The translations under genes were made by a program, and so were the position numbers. The notes beneath the pieces are model-generated. The model saw only the letters and a list, made by a program, of their open reading frames with translations, did not search any database and was not told the DNA's origin. 64,000 bases of DNA from Chloroflexi bacterium RBG_13_51_36 (lineage in GTDB: Bacteria > Chloroflexota > Dehalococcoidia > GIF9 > AB-539-J10), in assembly GCA_001796515.1 (NCBI GenBank), contig MGMS01000016.1, forward strand, positions 22,714 through 86,713, read 5' to 3'. Below are positions 33,339 through 41,449 of the stretch, in pieces. How positions within the stretch are numbered: position 1 is the first letter of the stretch; each line of letters starts with the position of its first letter.

Positions 33339-33911
33339 GTGTACCACAATCCTTCTGAAGGACAAGCATCGGATGAGGCTGTGCTGGTTCAGAGAGCTGT
33401 CGGTCATGATGCCGAGGCTTTTGGGAAACTGTATGACATGCATGTCGACAGGATATATAGGCACGTCTATTACCGGGTGGGTAATGGACACGATGCTGAG
33501 GATCTGACCCAGCAGGTCTTCCTCAAGGCCTGGCAGGCCATCGACAGATATAAAAGAACGGCAAGTCCATTTGTTGCCTGGCTTATGACCATCAGTCATA
33601 ACATGGTAGTGGACTTCTACCGAACCAGAAAGGACAGGGCGTATCTCGAAGCTGAGGTTCTGGCTGACGGTTCAGCATCGAGCCCGGAGGGGGCAGCCGA
33701 AGCCAGTTTTGAGCAGCAGCGTTTACGAAGGGCTATTCTCCAGCTAGGCGGCGACGAGCAGCAGGTGGTCATTCTGCGTTTCCTGGAAGGTTTCGAATTC
33801 GCTGAAATAGCCTCTCTGATGAAGAAGAAGGAAGGGAATGTCAGGGTCATCCTCCACAGGGCACTGGCTAAACTCCGCAGTATCCTTGAAAAGGAAAGGA
33901 AAGAGAGTTGA
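33339..33911 (+). CDS. RNA polymerase ECF sigma factor
   Basis: 190 aa, GTG start with AAAAGGGTG upstream. Region 2 (about 30-100) includes the RVGNGHDAEDLTQQVFLKAW motif of region 2.2-2.3; region 4 (about 135-185) ends VRVILHRALAKLRSIL. Region 2 and region 4 are both complete. It directs transcription of a target set, probably including the surface proteins nearby. The TGA stop overlaps the TTG of a decayed DUF5667 start (TTGA at 33908), showing that sigma factor and DUF5667 genes were once translationally coupled. DUF5667 proteins may control this sigma factor; that is an inference from position. Confidence 0.93.
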   Translation: MYHNPSEGQASDEAVLVQRAVGHDAEAFGKLYDMHVDRIYRHVYYRVGNGHDAEDLTQQVFLKAWQAIDRYKRTASPFVAWLMTISHNMVVDFYRTRKDRAYLEAEVLADGSASSPEGAAEASFEQQRLRRAILQLGGDEQQVVILRFLEGFEFAEIASLMKKKEGNVRVILHRALAKLRSILEKERKES

Positions 33912-34119
33912 CCGGGTTTGAAGACATAGTAGTCCAAAGTATTGGAGATGTCGAGGCGGGCAGGTCCAATCCTGGCAAGTATTCCTGCAATTCGGGAACC
34001 GCGGGATGTGCCCCATTTTGTGTTGTGAAGGAGATTTGACGGCAGGGGTTGTAACAAAATGTCCGTGCTCTCGTTATAACAATCAGATAAAGCCGATACA
34101 GGCAGAGAAGGAAGTTGAA
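33908..34119 (+). pseudogene. Relic of DUF5667 N-terminal region, second copy
   Basis: Starts with TTG overlapping the sigma factor stop. It reads TGFEDIVVQSIGDVEAGRSN and soon stops at 34037. It aligns with the start of the gene at 34764 (KQFEEILVQCIEDIKAGKSS), and later DNA (GAATTCGGGAACC, TCTCGTTATAACAATCAGATAAAGCCGA) also aligns. The deletion of about 55 bp and the stop uncouple it from the intact C-terminal part that begins at 34120. Confidence 0.85.
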
Positions 34120-34719
34120 ATGAAGAAGATAGTTGTTGTTCTGGCAATTGTGGCTACTCTCTCCTCCCTGGGAGGCACTGTCTACGCTGCGCAGGATAGT
34201 CTGCCCGGTGACGCTCTTTACCCCGTAAAGCTGGGCGTTGAAAGAATGGCCATGATGCTGCGGGGAAACGATGTTCCCAGAGCGGAACGAGCCCTGAGCT
34301 TCGCCGACAAGCGTGTGGGTGAGATGGTAGCCCTGACCGAGAAGGGACGTTCGGAAGACCTGGGTCTCACCGTGGAAAAGTATTGTTACACTCTGAATGT
34401 TACGCTGGCCAGAATGGAGAAGGTTTTCAGCAAAGGAGGACCGCACGCTGGAGAAATAGCGATGCTCGTGACTCAGGCTACGGCGGAGCACCTTTCCACG
34501 CTAAATGAACTCTATGACATAGTGCCAGACGAGGCCAAACCAGCTATACAAAGGGCGATGGAGGAAGCACTGAAATGCTATCAAAGAGCAATCCAGGTGC
34601 AGGAAGAGCTTGGGCTTCAGGTCTCTGGACTAGTGGCTATACCAGCGACGATACGAGAGCGAGTGGAGCAATGGATACAGGAAAGTGCCGAAGCCGGACT
34701 TACTGAAGTTGGGCAATGA
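34120..34719 (+). CDS. DUF5667 protein, short secreted form
   Basis: 199 aa from the ATG at 34120, chosen because it begins the signal peptide (KKIVVVLAIVATLSSLGGTV) with GGAAGTTGA upstream. The DUF5667 signature SLPGDALYPVKLGVERM is at about 26-42. Only one helical half-repeat is present, against two in the paralogues at 30740 and 34764. The N-terminal cytosolic part has decayed upstream (33908-34119). The gene follows the ECF sigma factor. Confidence 0.85.
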   Translation: MKKIVVVLAIVATLSSLGGTVYAAQDSLPGDALYPVKLGVERMAMMLRGNDVPRAERALSFADKRVGEMVALTEKGRSEDLGLTVEKYCYTLNVTLARMEKVFSKGGPHAGEIAMLVTQATAEHLSTLNELYDIVPDEAKPAIQRAMEEALKCYQRAIQVQEELGLQVSGLVAIPATIRERVEQWIQESAEAGLTEVGQ

Positions 34720-34763
34720 GGGCTCCTGTTCCGTAATATCTTGGAAGATGAGAGGAAACAGAG

Positions 34764-36050
34764 TTGAAGCAGTTTGAAGAGATACTTGTCCAGTGTATTG
34801 AGGACATCAAGGCAGGTAAATCCAGTATCGAAGATTGTCTGGACAGGTATCCGTCGATGAGTGAGCAGCTGGAGCCGCTGCTCAGGATTGCTCTTGGAAT
34901 TCGGGAACCACCGGATGTCAAGCCCTCTGCCGCCTTCAAGGTAAAGGCCCGGGTCTGGCTTATGGACCAGATTTATGGCAGGCAGCCTGTAGCAAAGTGG
35001 CCGTGGTCTCGTTACAACAGTCAGATGAAGCCGACACCTCATATAAAGAGGCTAAGTATGAGCATGGCAAGCGTCGTTATTGCAGTTGTACTGGCTCTAT
35101 CGGCGCTGGGCGCGGGCACGGCTTACGCCTCGCAGGCGAGCTTGCCCGGAGATACCCTGTACCCGGTAAAGCTGGGTACTGAGCAAGTGATAATGACATT
35201 GTCGGGAGACGATGCTGCGAGGGCGGAACGAGCCCTGAGTTTCGCCGACAAACGAATCAGAGAGATGGAAGCATTGGCTCAAAAAGGGCGTTCACAGGAT
35301 CTGGAGGTTGCGGCGGAGCAATACGATCATGCCTTGAATATGACACTGAACATGATAGAGCAGGCAGCCGATAGAGGGCTGCCTACAGAAAACATAACGG
35401 CACTTGTGGCTGAGGCTACAGCAAGACATTCTTTGGTACTCGACGAGGTCTGGGATATGGTGCCCGAGGAAGCCAGGGCAGCCATAGCAAACGCGAGAAA
35501 CGTATCGGAGATGGGGCGGGAAAATGCCCTGGCGAGTCTGGCGACGAGCAACCCCGTATGGGCGACTGAACTAAACTTGGCTGCCATGGAAGGAAGGCTG
35601 AACAGGATCAGGACTAGAGTCCAGAATGCAGAGGCAGTGCAGATTGCCCTGCAGCAGTTTGAGGCCATGTCCGAGTTTGGTGAAGAGATTTCCCGAATTG
35701 GCCAGGAGATAGGCTTAAACGCAACCGAGGTTGAGGAGCTTATCGCTGAGACGACCTTCAGGCATCTAGAAGTGCTGGCGGAGGTTTGGGAACAAGTACC
35801 CGAACAAGCCAAGCCGGCTATAGAAAGCGTCATGGCTAATCTGCAGATACGCAATCAAAAGAGGATCCAGGCATTGGAGCAGAAGGGAATTCAGTGTCCC
35901 CAGCCTCCAGTGATACCGGAAAGAGTGCAAGAAAGGATAGAGGAGAGAATCCAGGAACGGGAACAACAAGGCGCGCCAGACGGAACAATGTCCCCCGGAG
36001 AGGGCGTTCTCGGCGCTGTAGGGCAACATAATGGCTATTGCGCAACATAG
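34764..36050 (+). CDS. DUF5667 protein, full-length membrane form
   Basis: 428 aa, TTG start with GAGAGGAA about 8 bases upstream, the same kind of start as the relic at 33908. Residues 1-95 are cytosolic (FEEILVQCIEDIKAGKSS, DCLDRYPSMSEQLEPLLRI); a membrane helix lies at about 97-118; then the extracellular DUF5667 domain with SLPGDTLYPVKLGTEQV and two helical halves. This is the intact arrangement: the N-terminal DCLxRYP region inside the cell, the helical region outside. That layout fits a membrane-spanning regulator of the sigma factor, but no zinc anti-sigma motif is seen. The C-terminus is rich in Glu and Arg. Confidence 0.9.
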   Translation: MKQFEEILVQCIEDIKAGKSSIEDCLDRYPSMSEQLEPLLRIALGIREPPDVKPSAAFKVKARVWLMDQIYGRQPVAKWPWSRYNSQMKPTPHIKRLSMSMASVVIAVVLALSALGAGTAYASQASLPGDTLYPVKLGTEQVIMTLSGDDAARAERALSFADKRIREMEALAQKGRSQDLEVAAEQYDHALNMTLNMIEQAADRGLPTENITALVAEATARHSLVLDEVWDMVPEEARAAIANARNVSEMGRENALASLATSNPVWATELNLAAMEGRLNRIRTRVQNAEAVQIALQQFEAMSEFGEEISRIGQEIGLNATEVEELIAETTFRHLEVLAEVWEQVPEQAKPAIESVMANLQIRNQKRIQALEQKGIQCPQPPVIPERVQERIEERIQEREQQGAPDGTMSPGEGVLGAVGQHNGYCAT

Positions 36051-36196
36051 ATTAGTAGATGGACAACAGGTTCGCTTATTAGGGCGAACAGAGTTGGCCA
36101 AAGAAAGGAGGACAAGCAAGAAGGAGATGTGAACGTCAGTATAGTAAGGTGTACTTGGATTTCAGAAGGACCGAAGTATTACGAAGGAGGGCAAGA

Positions 36197-37090
36197 ATGA
36201 AGAATCTTATATTAGCGCTGGTGATTATTCTGGGTACGGTGGTGGGAGCGGGGCTGGGTTGTGGAGAAACATCGGGAACAGGGACACTGTCGCTCTATCT
36301 TTCCGATGCGCCGACGGACGCCGAGAATGTTACAGGTGTCTATATCACTATCAATGAAATCCAATATCATATGGATGATCAATGGATAACGTGCGAGGAA
36401 TTTGAAGGTCCCAAGACATACAACTTGCTGGAGTTAACCGATGGAAATTCGACCTTATTGGGTGAGTTAGTATTGCCTGGCGGGCATTACAATCAAATTC
36501 GCTTTATACTCGATATCCCGGAGATGGGTCAAAACCCGGCCAACCCGGGCTGCTATGTTGAATTTGCTGATAACTCGACCCAGCCTCTATTTGTCCCAAG
36601 TGGCAATACCACAGGGTACAAAGCGGTGGGAGAATTCACAGTGCCCCTCAACGGGACTGTGGACGTTACGGCCGACTTTGATGTTCGCAAAGCTGTCCAT
36701 CTGGCAGCTTCTCACTACATCTTACACCCCACAATCAGGTTGGTGGTCAATAATGAAGCTGGGCGCATCTCAGGTGTAGTTACAAATAACTCTAGCTACA
36801 CGGACGTAATTGTCTTCGCCTACGAAGATGGAGCCTGGACCGACGCAGAAGACGATGATCCAGTGGACCCAGCATCCAGATTTCCCAATTCAGTCAACAG
36901 CGGAAAAATGTGTGACGACGGCCATTACACGATACCCTTACTGGCTGCCGGGACTTACGACCTGGCTGTTGCCGGATATGACGGCGCGGACTTTGGGGAG
37001 GTACTCGGTTTCGTATCCGATGTGGTAGTTGAAACCAACCACACTACGCACCAGGATATAGACACTGACGCTCTGGAGGCCAGTCTCTAA
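36197..37090 (+). CDS. DUF4382 lipoprotein
   Basis: 297 aa from the ATG at 36197, with AAGGAGG 7 bases upstream. Signal sequence ending VVGAGLGCG, with Cys22 as probable lipid site (the -3 residue is Gly, so the lipobox is weak). Residues 28-190 match DUF4382: SLYLSDAPTDAENVTGVYIT is the family signature, followed by NEIQYHMDDQW and the LPGGHYNQIRFIL strand. The C-terminal part (from about 190) is a carboxypeptidase-regulatory-like beta domain (GRISGVVTNNSSYTDVIVFA). It is exported; binding function unknown. Confidence 0.88.
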   Translation: MKNLILALVIILGTVVGAGLGCGETSGTGTLSLYLSDAPTDAENVTGVYITINEIQYHMDDQWITCEEFEGPKTYNLLELTDGNSTLLGELVLPGGHYNQIRFILDIPEMGQNPANPGCYVEFADNSTQPLFVPSGNTTGYKAVGEFTVPLNGTVDVTADFDVRKAVHLAASHYILHPTIRLVVNNEAGRISGVVTNNSSYTDVIVFAYEDGAWTDAEDDDPVDPASRFPNSVNSGKMCDDGHYTIPLLAAGTYDLAVAGYDGADFGEVLGFVSDVVVETNHTTHQDIDTDALEASL

Positions 37091-37115
37091 ACCATGTAAC
37101 TAATTGTTGCCAGTC

Positions 37116-37162
37116 TATCCGTTGCGGATACAGGAAGCAAGGCTCCGTATCCGCAACGGATA
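37116..37162. terminator. Strong hairpin after the DUF4382 gene
   Basis: Perfect 16-bp inverted repeat (37116-37131 and 37147-37162) with a 15-base loop, 25 bases after the DUF4382 stop. No U-run follows; it may act in either direction. Confidence 0.6.
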
Positions 37163-37267
37163 AGTTTCTCCAAAATCTGTACGTGATGCGGTGACAAGGT
37201 CCATGGCAAAGTATTCTTGGATTTTGAAAAGAAGCAAAACATCACTCGAAACGAATGGGGCTTGTCT

Positions 37268-37915
37268 ATGAAAAAGTGCGCTGTAATGCTTTTTATCTGC
37301 GGAGTTACCCTTGGCTTGCTCATCGTGCCTGGGTTGGGCTGCGCTGCTTACTACGAAAGCCCGACTACGACCCTGTTTGGCATGACAGAATCGGAAATCA
37401 AGGCGTATATCACGCCCGATTGCGCATTGGTTCTGGATCGTCTGCAAGATATCCTGGGTGACCCTCCTTACGAACTTACCAAGGCTGGCTTTGATGCCAT
37501 CAGGGACTGGGTTGCCGCCAATATCGAGTACAAATCTGATGAAGAGCAGTGGGGCGTTGAAGAATACTGGCAAACCCCGGAAGAGACACTGTCTCTGGGC
37601 ACCGGGGACTGTGAGGACTTCGCTATTCTGCTCTGCACCCTCCTCAGAGCCTATGGCATTGGTGAGGAGCGGATATATGTAGGTGTCGGTATTGATAATG
37701 AGGGGTACGGACACGCCTTCCTGATAGAGAATTGGTATCTCGACGGAGAATGGCGGGCTATAGAGCCCCAGGTGGAAACTCAGGCCTTTCCCCCGGGACG
37801 TCGGTTCGAGGAATACAATCTCGCCGATTTCAAACTACTCCGCGACTATGAAATCATCGCGGGCTTCAATGACTCCTATTACTACGATGAATCGTTTCCG
37901 TGGGATGAATACTAA
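37268..37915 (+). CDS. Transglutaminase-like lipoprotein
   Basis: 215 aa from the ATG at 37268. A signal sequence ends IVPGLGC (Cys25 possible lipid site). The core has the cysteine-protease-like triad: Cys in SLGTGDCEDFAILLCTLL (about 115-133), His in GHAFLIENWYL (about 152-162), followed by an Asp/Glu in WRAIEP. The N-terminal ESEIKAYITPD and DYEIIAG end fit an extracellular protein of the transglutaminase/BTLCP-like class. The family includes proteases and cross-linking enzymes; which of them this is cannot be said. It could act on surface proteins made by neighbours. Confidence 0.85.
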   Translation: MKKCAVMLFICGVTLGLLIVPGLGCAAYYESPTTTLFGMTESEIKAYITPDCALVLDRLQDILGDPPYELTKAGFDAIRDWVAANIEYKSDEEQWGVEEYWQTPEETLSLGTGDCEDFAILLCTLLRAYGIGEERIYVGVGIDNEGYGHAFLIENWYLDGEWRAIEPQVETQAFPPGRRFEEYNLADFKLLRDYEIIAGFNDSYYYDESFPWDEY

Positions 37916-38135
37916 GCGAACTCTTTACCGCGGCTAAGACATTGACACTGTCGGGCGATTTTACACAGTCGTTGCCTCAACTACAGCGCCCAATTCTATC
38001 GTGAGCGCAGCCAAAGCGCTCACGTCGGAAACACAACAAGTGAAGTTCCGATGACATCAGGGCGGACATTTACCTTTCCGGCTTGGGTCAGCAAGAAATG
38101 TTGGGAACGGCGGGAGAGCGATTTGTGTGGGAAGG

Positions 38136-39062
38136 TCAATAGGCAGAGATGGGTTGTTTGTCAGTGATGACTCTTTTGCTGGCCGCTAACTTCCGGCGAA
38201 TGTGTTTGGGGATAGTGAAAATGCCTTGATGGGTAAGGCCATCGTAGGATTTTAGCTTCTTTGATATCCTTGCTGAAATCCTGGCGTCAATCTCCTCGGC
38301 AGTCAGTTCGGAGGGGTCAAGGCTTTGAGAAGCAGCGACGAAGCCCCATAAGCCAAAGAAGGAAGGTATGTGTACCTGGTAAGGGCGGGTTATCGAGAAC
38401 ACGCTTTTCAGGGTGTTGACGATGGAGGTGAAATTATCTAAATTCCCCCATTCGGAAGGCTCAGCTTGCACTGACATAATGCCAGCGTGTCCTAGTTTCT
38501 GTTTGACTATCCGGTAGAATTCACGGGTGTACAGCAAACGCGCTGGCCCTTCCTCCAAAGGGTCAACGAGGTCAATGATGATAACATCGAATTTATCGGT
38601 GCTTTTCTCCAGATATTCTCTGGCGTCGGCAAAATGAATCTCCGCTCTGGGGTCGTCGAAAGCCTTCTGGTGCCAGGAGGGCAAGAAACGGCGACAAAGG
38701 CTTACCACTTCCTCATCAATGTCCACCATGATGACCTTTTTGACCGTCTTGTGTGCCAGGACTTCCCTTAAAGTGGCGCCCTCGCCTCCGCCGGCGATGA
38801 GTACTCTCTGTGGCCGGGGATGCGTCAGCATAGCTGGATGCACCAGAGCTTCGTGATAAATGAATTCGTCCGCCTCGCTGGACTGAATTTTGCCATCGAG
38901 GACGAGACAAACGCCGAAGCTGCCCGTATTGATGACCTCTACGGACTGAAACTTACTTCGCCCTGAATATATCCTTTCCCTAGTGCTATGCAGCACAGTA
39001 ATGTCAGGACTTATATGGTCAGAGAAGTATCTATGCTTATCAGGGTCGCTATCTTTCTTCAT
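38136..39062 (-). CDS. speE: Polyamine aminopropyltransferase (spermidine synthase)
   Basis: 308 aa from the ATG at 39062, which overlaps the speD stop in ATGA, a sign of translational coupling (a GTG at 39071 is the alternative). It moves the aminopropyl group of decarboxylated S-adenosylmethionine to putrescine or another polyamine. Motifs are HEALVHPAMLTHPRPQRVLI, then GGGEGATLREVL (substrate-binding), VDIDEEVVSL, and DVIIIDLVDP. Length fits the family. It forms an operon with speD upstream. Confidence 0.94.
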   Translation of the reverse strand: MKKDSDPDKHRYFSDHISPDITVLHSTRERIYSGRSKFQSVEVINTGSFGVCLVLDGKIQSSEADEFIYHEALVHPAMLTHPRPQRVLIAGGGEGATLREVLAHKTVKKVIMVDIDEEVVSLCRRFLPSWHQKAFDDPRAEIHFADAREYLEKSTDKFDVIIIDLVDPLEEGPARLLYTREFYRIVKQKLGHAGIMSVQAEPSEWGNLDNFTSIVNTLKSVFSITRPYQVHIPSFFGLWGFVAASQSLDPSELTAEEIDARISARISKKLKSYDGLTHQGIFTIPKHIRRKLAASKRVITDKQPISAY

Positions 39063-39433
39063 TTTGTACACCCCACCTGGCTATCCTCCATAATCCCCCT
39101 GCGAAGCTCGATTAAGGAGTGAGTTTGAGCCCCCAGCCTCTCTGTTATGAACTTAGCCGCCTTCTCAGGGTCTACAGTGGTCCCGCAAGTGAAAACGTCT
39201 ACGGCAGCGTACTTGTGTTCCGGCCAGGTATGAATGGCGATATGTGATTCGGCTATATTGACCACTCCGCTCACTCCATGAGGGGAAAAGTGATAAAAGG
39301 ACTCGCCCACTACGGTAGCGCCACATCGAATGGCAGCCTCGTTAAGGCACTCTTTGAGAACATTTAGGTCATCTAGCACCTCCTCATTGCAGATTTTTAG
39401 CTCTAGTAACAGATGTCTTCCAAGCGCATACAA
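39059..39433 (-). CDS. speD: S-adenosylmethionine decarboxylase proenzyme
   Basis: 124 aa from a TTG at 39433, chosen because AGGAGG lies 8 bases upstream (39442-39447) and the N-terminus then reads MYALGRHLLLEL as in other prokaryotic SpeD. The pyruvoyl-forming Ser lies in AESHIAIHTWPEHKYAAVDV, where the chain cuts itself. Cys in FTCGTT is the second family residue. It makes the aminopropyl donor for SpeE. Stop and speE start overlap by one base pair step (ATGA). Confidence 0.94.
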   Translation of the reverse strand: MYALGRHLLLELKICNEEVLDDLNVLKECLNEAAIRCGATVVGESFYHFSPHGVSGVVNIAESHIAIHTWPEHKYAAVDVFTCGTTVDPEKAAKFITERLGAQTHSLIELRRGIMEDSQVGCTK

Positions 39434-39553
39434 ATCACCTGCCTCCTTTAGATTTTTTGTTGCTTTTTCGGGCAACAGCGCAAATTTTATATAATGTGCA
39501 TTCTTTTAGCAACAATGCGGGACTTTCTGCTAAAATAAACGGAAGCGATACGT

Positions 39554-39787
39554 ATGTCAGAAAGCGAATCATTAGTCAGTGTGCGCACTGCCAAGTATAT
39601 GGAGGCGCAGATAATCAAGGGACGGCTGGAGAGCGAAGGCATTCCGGTTCTCCTGAGCTACGAGAGCGCCGGCCTTATCTACGGGCTTACGATTGATGGA
39701 TTAGGTGAGGTTAAAATAATGGTGCCCCGACACCTGGCAGAGGAAGCCAGGGAAATCCTGGGGATTAATGGGGAAGGCAAAAACTAA
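39554..39787 (+). CDS. DUF2007 protein (putative signal-transducing)
   Basis: 77 aa, ATG. The family signature is a short alpha-beta unit: AKYMEAQIIKGRLESEGIPV followed by LLSYESAG and VKIMVPRHLAEEAREIL. Length matches single-domain members. Function unknown. It is just before lysS on the same strand (34 bp) and may share its transcript. Confidence 0.83.
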   Translation: MSESESLVSVRTAKYMEAQIIKGRLESEGIPVLLSYESAGLIYGLTIDGLGEVKIMVPRHLAEEAREILGINGEGKN

Positions 39788-39821
39788 GTTTTGAGTTTTG
39801 AATTTTGCTTTGTGACTTTTC

Positions 39822-41288
39822 ATGACTTCACGGTTAGAGCGCATAACTGAACAGCGCCTGGACAGCCTGAACAAAATTCGGGCTCGCGGCATTGACCCCT
39901 ATCCCCATTCCTATCATCTCAGCCACACTATACGAGAGGTGATAGCTCTTTTCGAGCAACAGGGCGACAGTTCCCAGGACGTATCACTGGCTGGCCGTGT
40001 CATGTCCAGGCGTTCTATTGGCAAGATGTCCTTTCTGGATATTCGCGATAGCTCCGGAAAGATACAGCTTTCTCTGCGCTATGACCTCCTGGGCAAGGAG
40101 AAATACAAATTTCTTCAGGATATTGATATTGGCGACATTCTCGGCGCGAAAGGTAAGCTGTTCCGAACGAAGTCAGGTGAGCTAACCTTGGAGGTATCTG
40201 ATTTTGCCATGCTTTCTAAATCTCTTCGGCCGCTGCCGGAGAAGTGGCACGGGCTGGCTGATGTGGAAAAACGCTATAGGCAGAGATATCTCGACCTGAT
40301 TTCCAACGAAGAGAACAGAAACATCTTTGTTTTGCGTAGCAAGACCATCACTGCCATAAGGCATTTTCTCGATAAGCTGGGATTTATGGAAGTCGAGACT
40401 CCCGTGCTCCAGCCCCACGCCGGCGGAGCGTTGGCACGCCCCTTTGTCACCCATCACCATACCCTTGATGAGGACCTCTACCTGCGAATTGCCCTGGAGC
40501 TCCACCTCAAGAGACTGGTGGTGGGCGGCTTTGACAAAGTCTACGAGATGGGGCGTGTCTTTCGGAATGAAGGCATTTCTGTCGAACATAACCCGGAATT
40601 CACCTTGCTGGAGTGCTATGAAGCTTATAGCGATTACGATGACATGATGACACTGGTTGAGGGAATCTTCGTTCATGTAGCAGAGGAAGTTCTGGGTAGT
40701 ACCAAGCTTGTTTGCAGGGGCCAAACCATTGATCTTGGTCTCCCCTGGCAAAGGCTTTACCTGCGTGAGGCAGTAAAGAATTCCTGTGGCATTGATTTTG
40801 AAGACTATCCTGATGCCGCTTCGCTGAGGGCGCGGATGGCAGAGCTGGGCATGGATGTTGAGCCGACCAAAGGGAAGGGCAGATTGATAGAAGAGTTGAT
40901 TTCCACTTATGTCGAGCCGAAACTTATTCAGCCCACTTTCCTTCTGGATTACCCGGTTGAAATGTCACCTCTGGCCAAGAGGAAGAGAGGCGATGACCAG
41001 TTAGTCGAGAGATTCGAGGGATTCGTGAATAGCATGGAGGTTGCCAATGCCTTCACCGAGCTTAATGACCCCATTGAGCAAAGGGAAAGGTTTGGCCAGC
41101 AGCTTAAAGAGCGCGTTGGCGATGAGGACGTGGAACTCGCCGATGAGGATTTTCTGCAGGCGTTGGAATATGGCATGCCACCTACGGGAGGGCTGGGAAT
41201 GGGCATCGACCGCCTGGTGATGCTGCTGACCGGGCAGCAATCTATTAGGGAAGTGATACTTTTCCCCCAGCTGAAGACAAAAGAGTAA
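39822..41288 (+). CDS. lysS: Lysyl-tRNA synthetase, class II
   Basis: 488 aa, ATG. Charges tRNA-Lys. The N-terminal OB fold (about 50-150, VSLAGRVMSRRSIGKMSF) binds the anticodon. The class II core has motif 1 near VETPVLQPHAGGA, motif 2 FRNEGISVEHNPEFT (about 246-260) and motif 3 GLGMGIDRLVML (about 457-468). Length is typical. No strong ribosome site before the ATG. Confidence 0.97.
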   Translation: MTSRLERITEQRLDSLNKIRARGIDPYPHSYHLSHTIREVIALFEQQGDSSQDVSLAGRVMSRRSIGKMSFLDIRDSSGKIQLSLRYDLLGKEKYKFLQDIDIGDILGAKGKLFRTKSGELTLEVSDFAMLSKSLRPLPEKWHGLADVEKRYRQRYLDLISNEENRNIFVLRSKTITAIRHFLDKLGFMEVETPVLQPHAGGALARPFVTHHHTLDEDLYLRIALELHLKRLVVGGFDKVYEMGRVFRNEGISVEHNPEFTLLECYEAYSDYDDMMTLVEGIFVHVAEEVLGSTKLVCRGQTIDLGLPWQRLYLREAVKNSCGIDFEDYPDAASLRARMAELGMDVEPTKGKGRLIEELISTYVEPKLIQPTFLLDYPVEMSPLAKRKRGDDQLVERFEGFVNSMEVANAFTELNDPIEQRERFGQQLKERVGDEDVELADEDFLQALEYGMPPTGGLGMGIDRLVMLLTGQQSIREVILFPQLKTKE

Positions 41289-41289
41289 A

Positions 41290-41449
41290 AAATGCAAGGC
41301 GCAGCATTACAAATACTAAGCACGAAATTCGAAATCCTAAACAATGTCGAATTAGTAATGACCAAAATCCAAAATAAATGAGTTTTGGTATTTGAATTTA
41401 GAATTTTGGATTTGTTTAGAGCTTAGTGATTAGGATTTAGAGTTTACAT
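41290..41449. repeat. AT-rich imperfect palindromic repeat between lysS and serS
   Basis: The left side contains GAAATTCGAAATCCTAAACA and the right side TTTGTTTAGAGCTTAGTG plus TTAGGATTTAG, forming a long imperfect inverted repeat. Shorter pieces of the same sequence type occur at 39788-39821 and 54625-54665. No T-box features (no specifier or TGGxACC motif) were seen. Confidence 0.65.

Noticed and set aside
41290-41449. T-box riboswitch ahead of serS
   Set aside because: No TGGxACC or specifier-loop features; the sequence is an AT-rich repeat.
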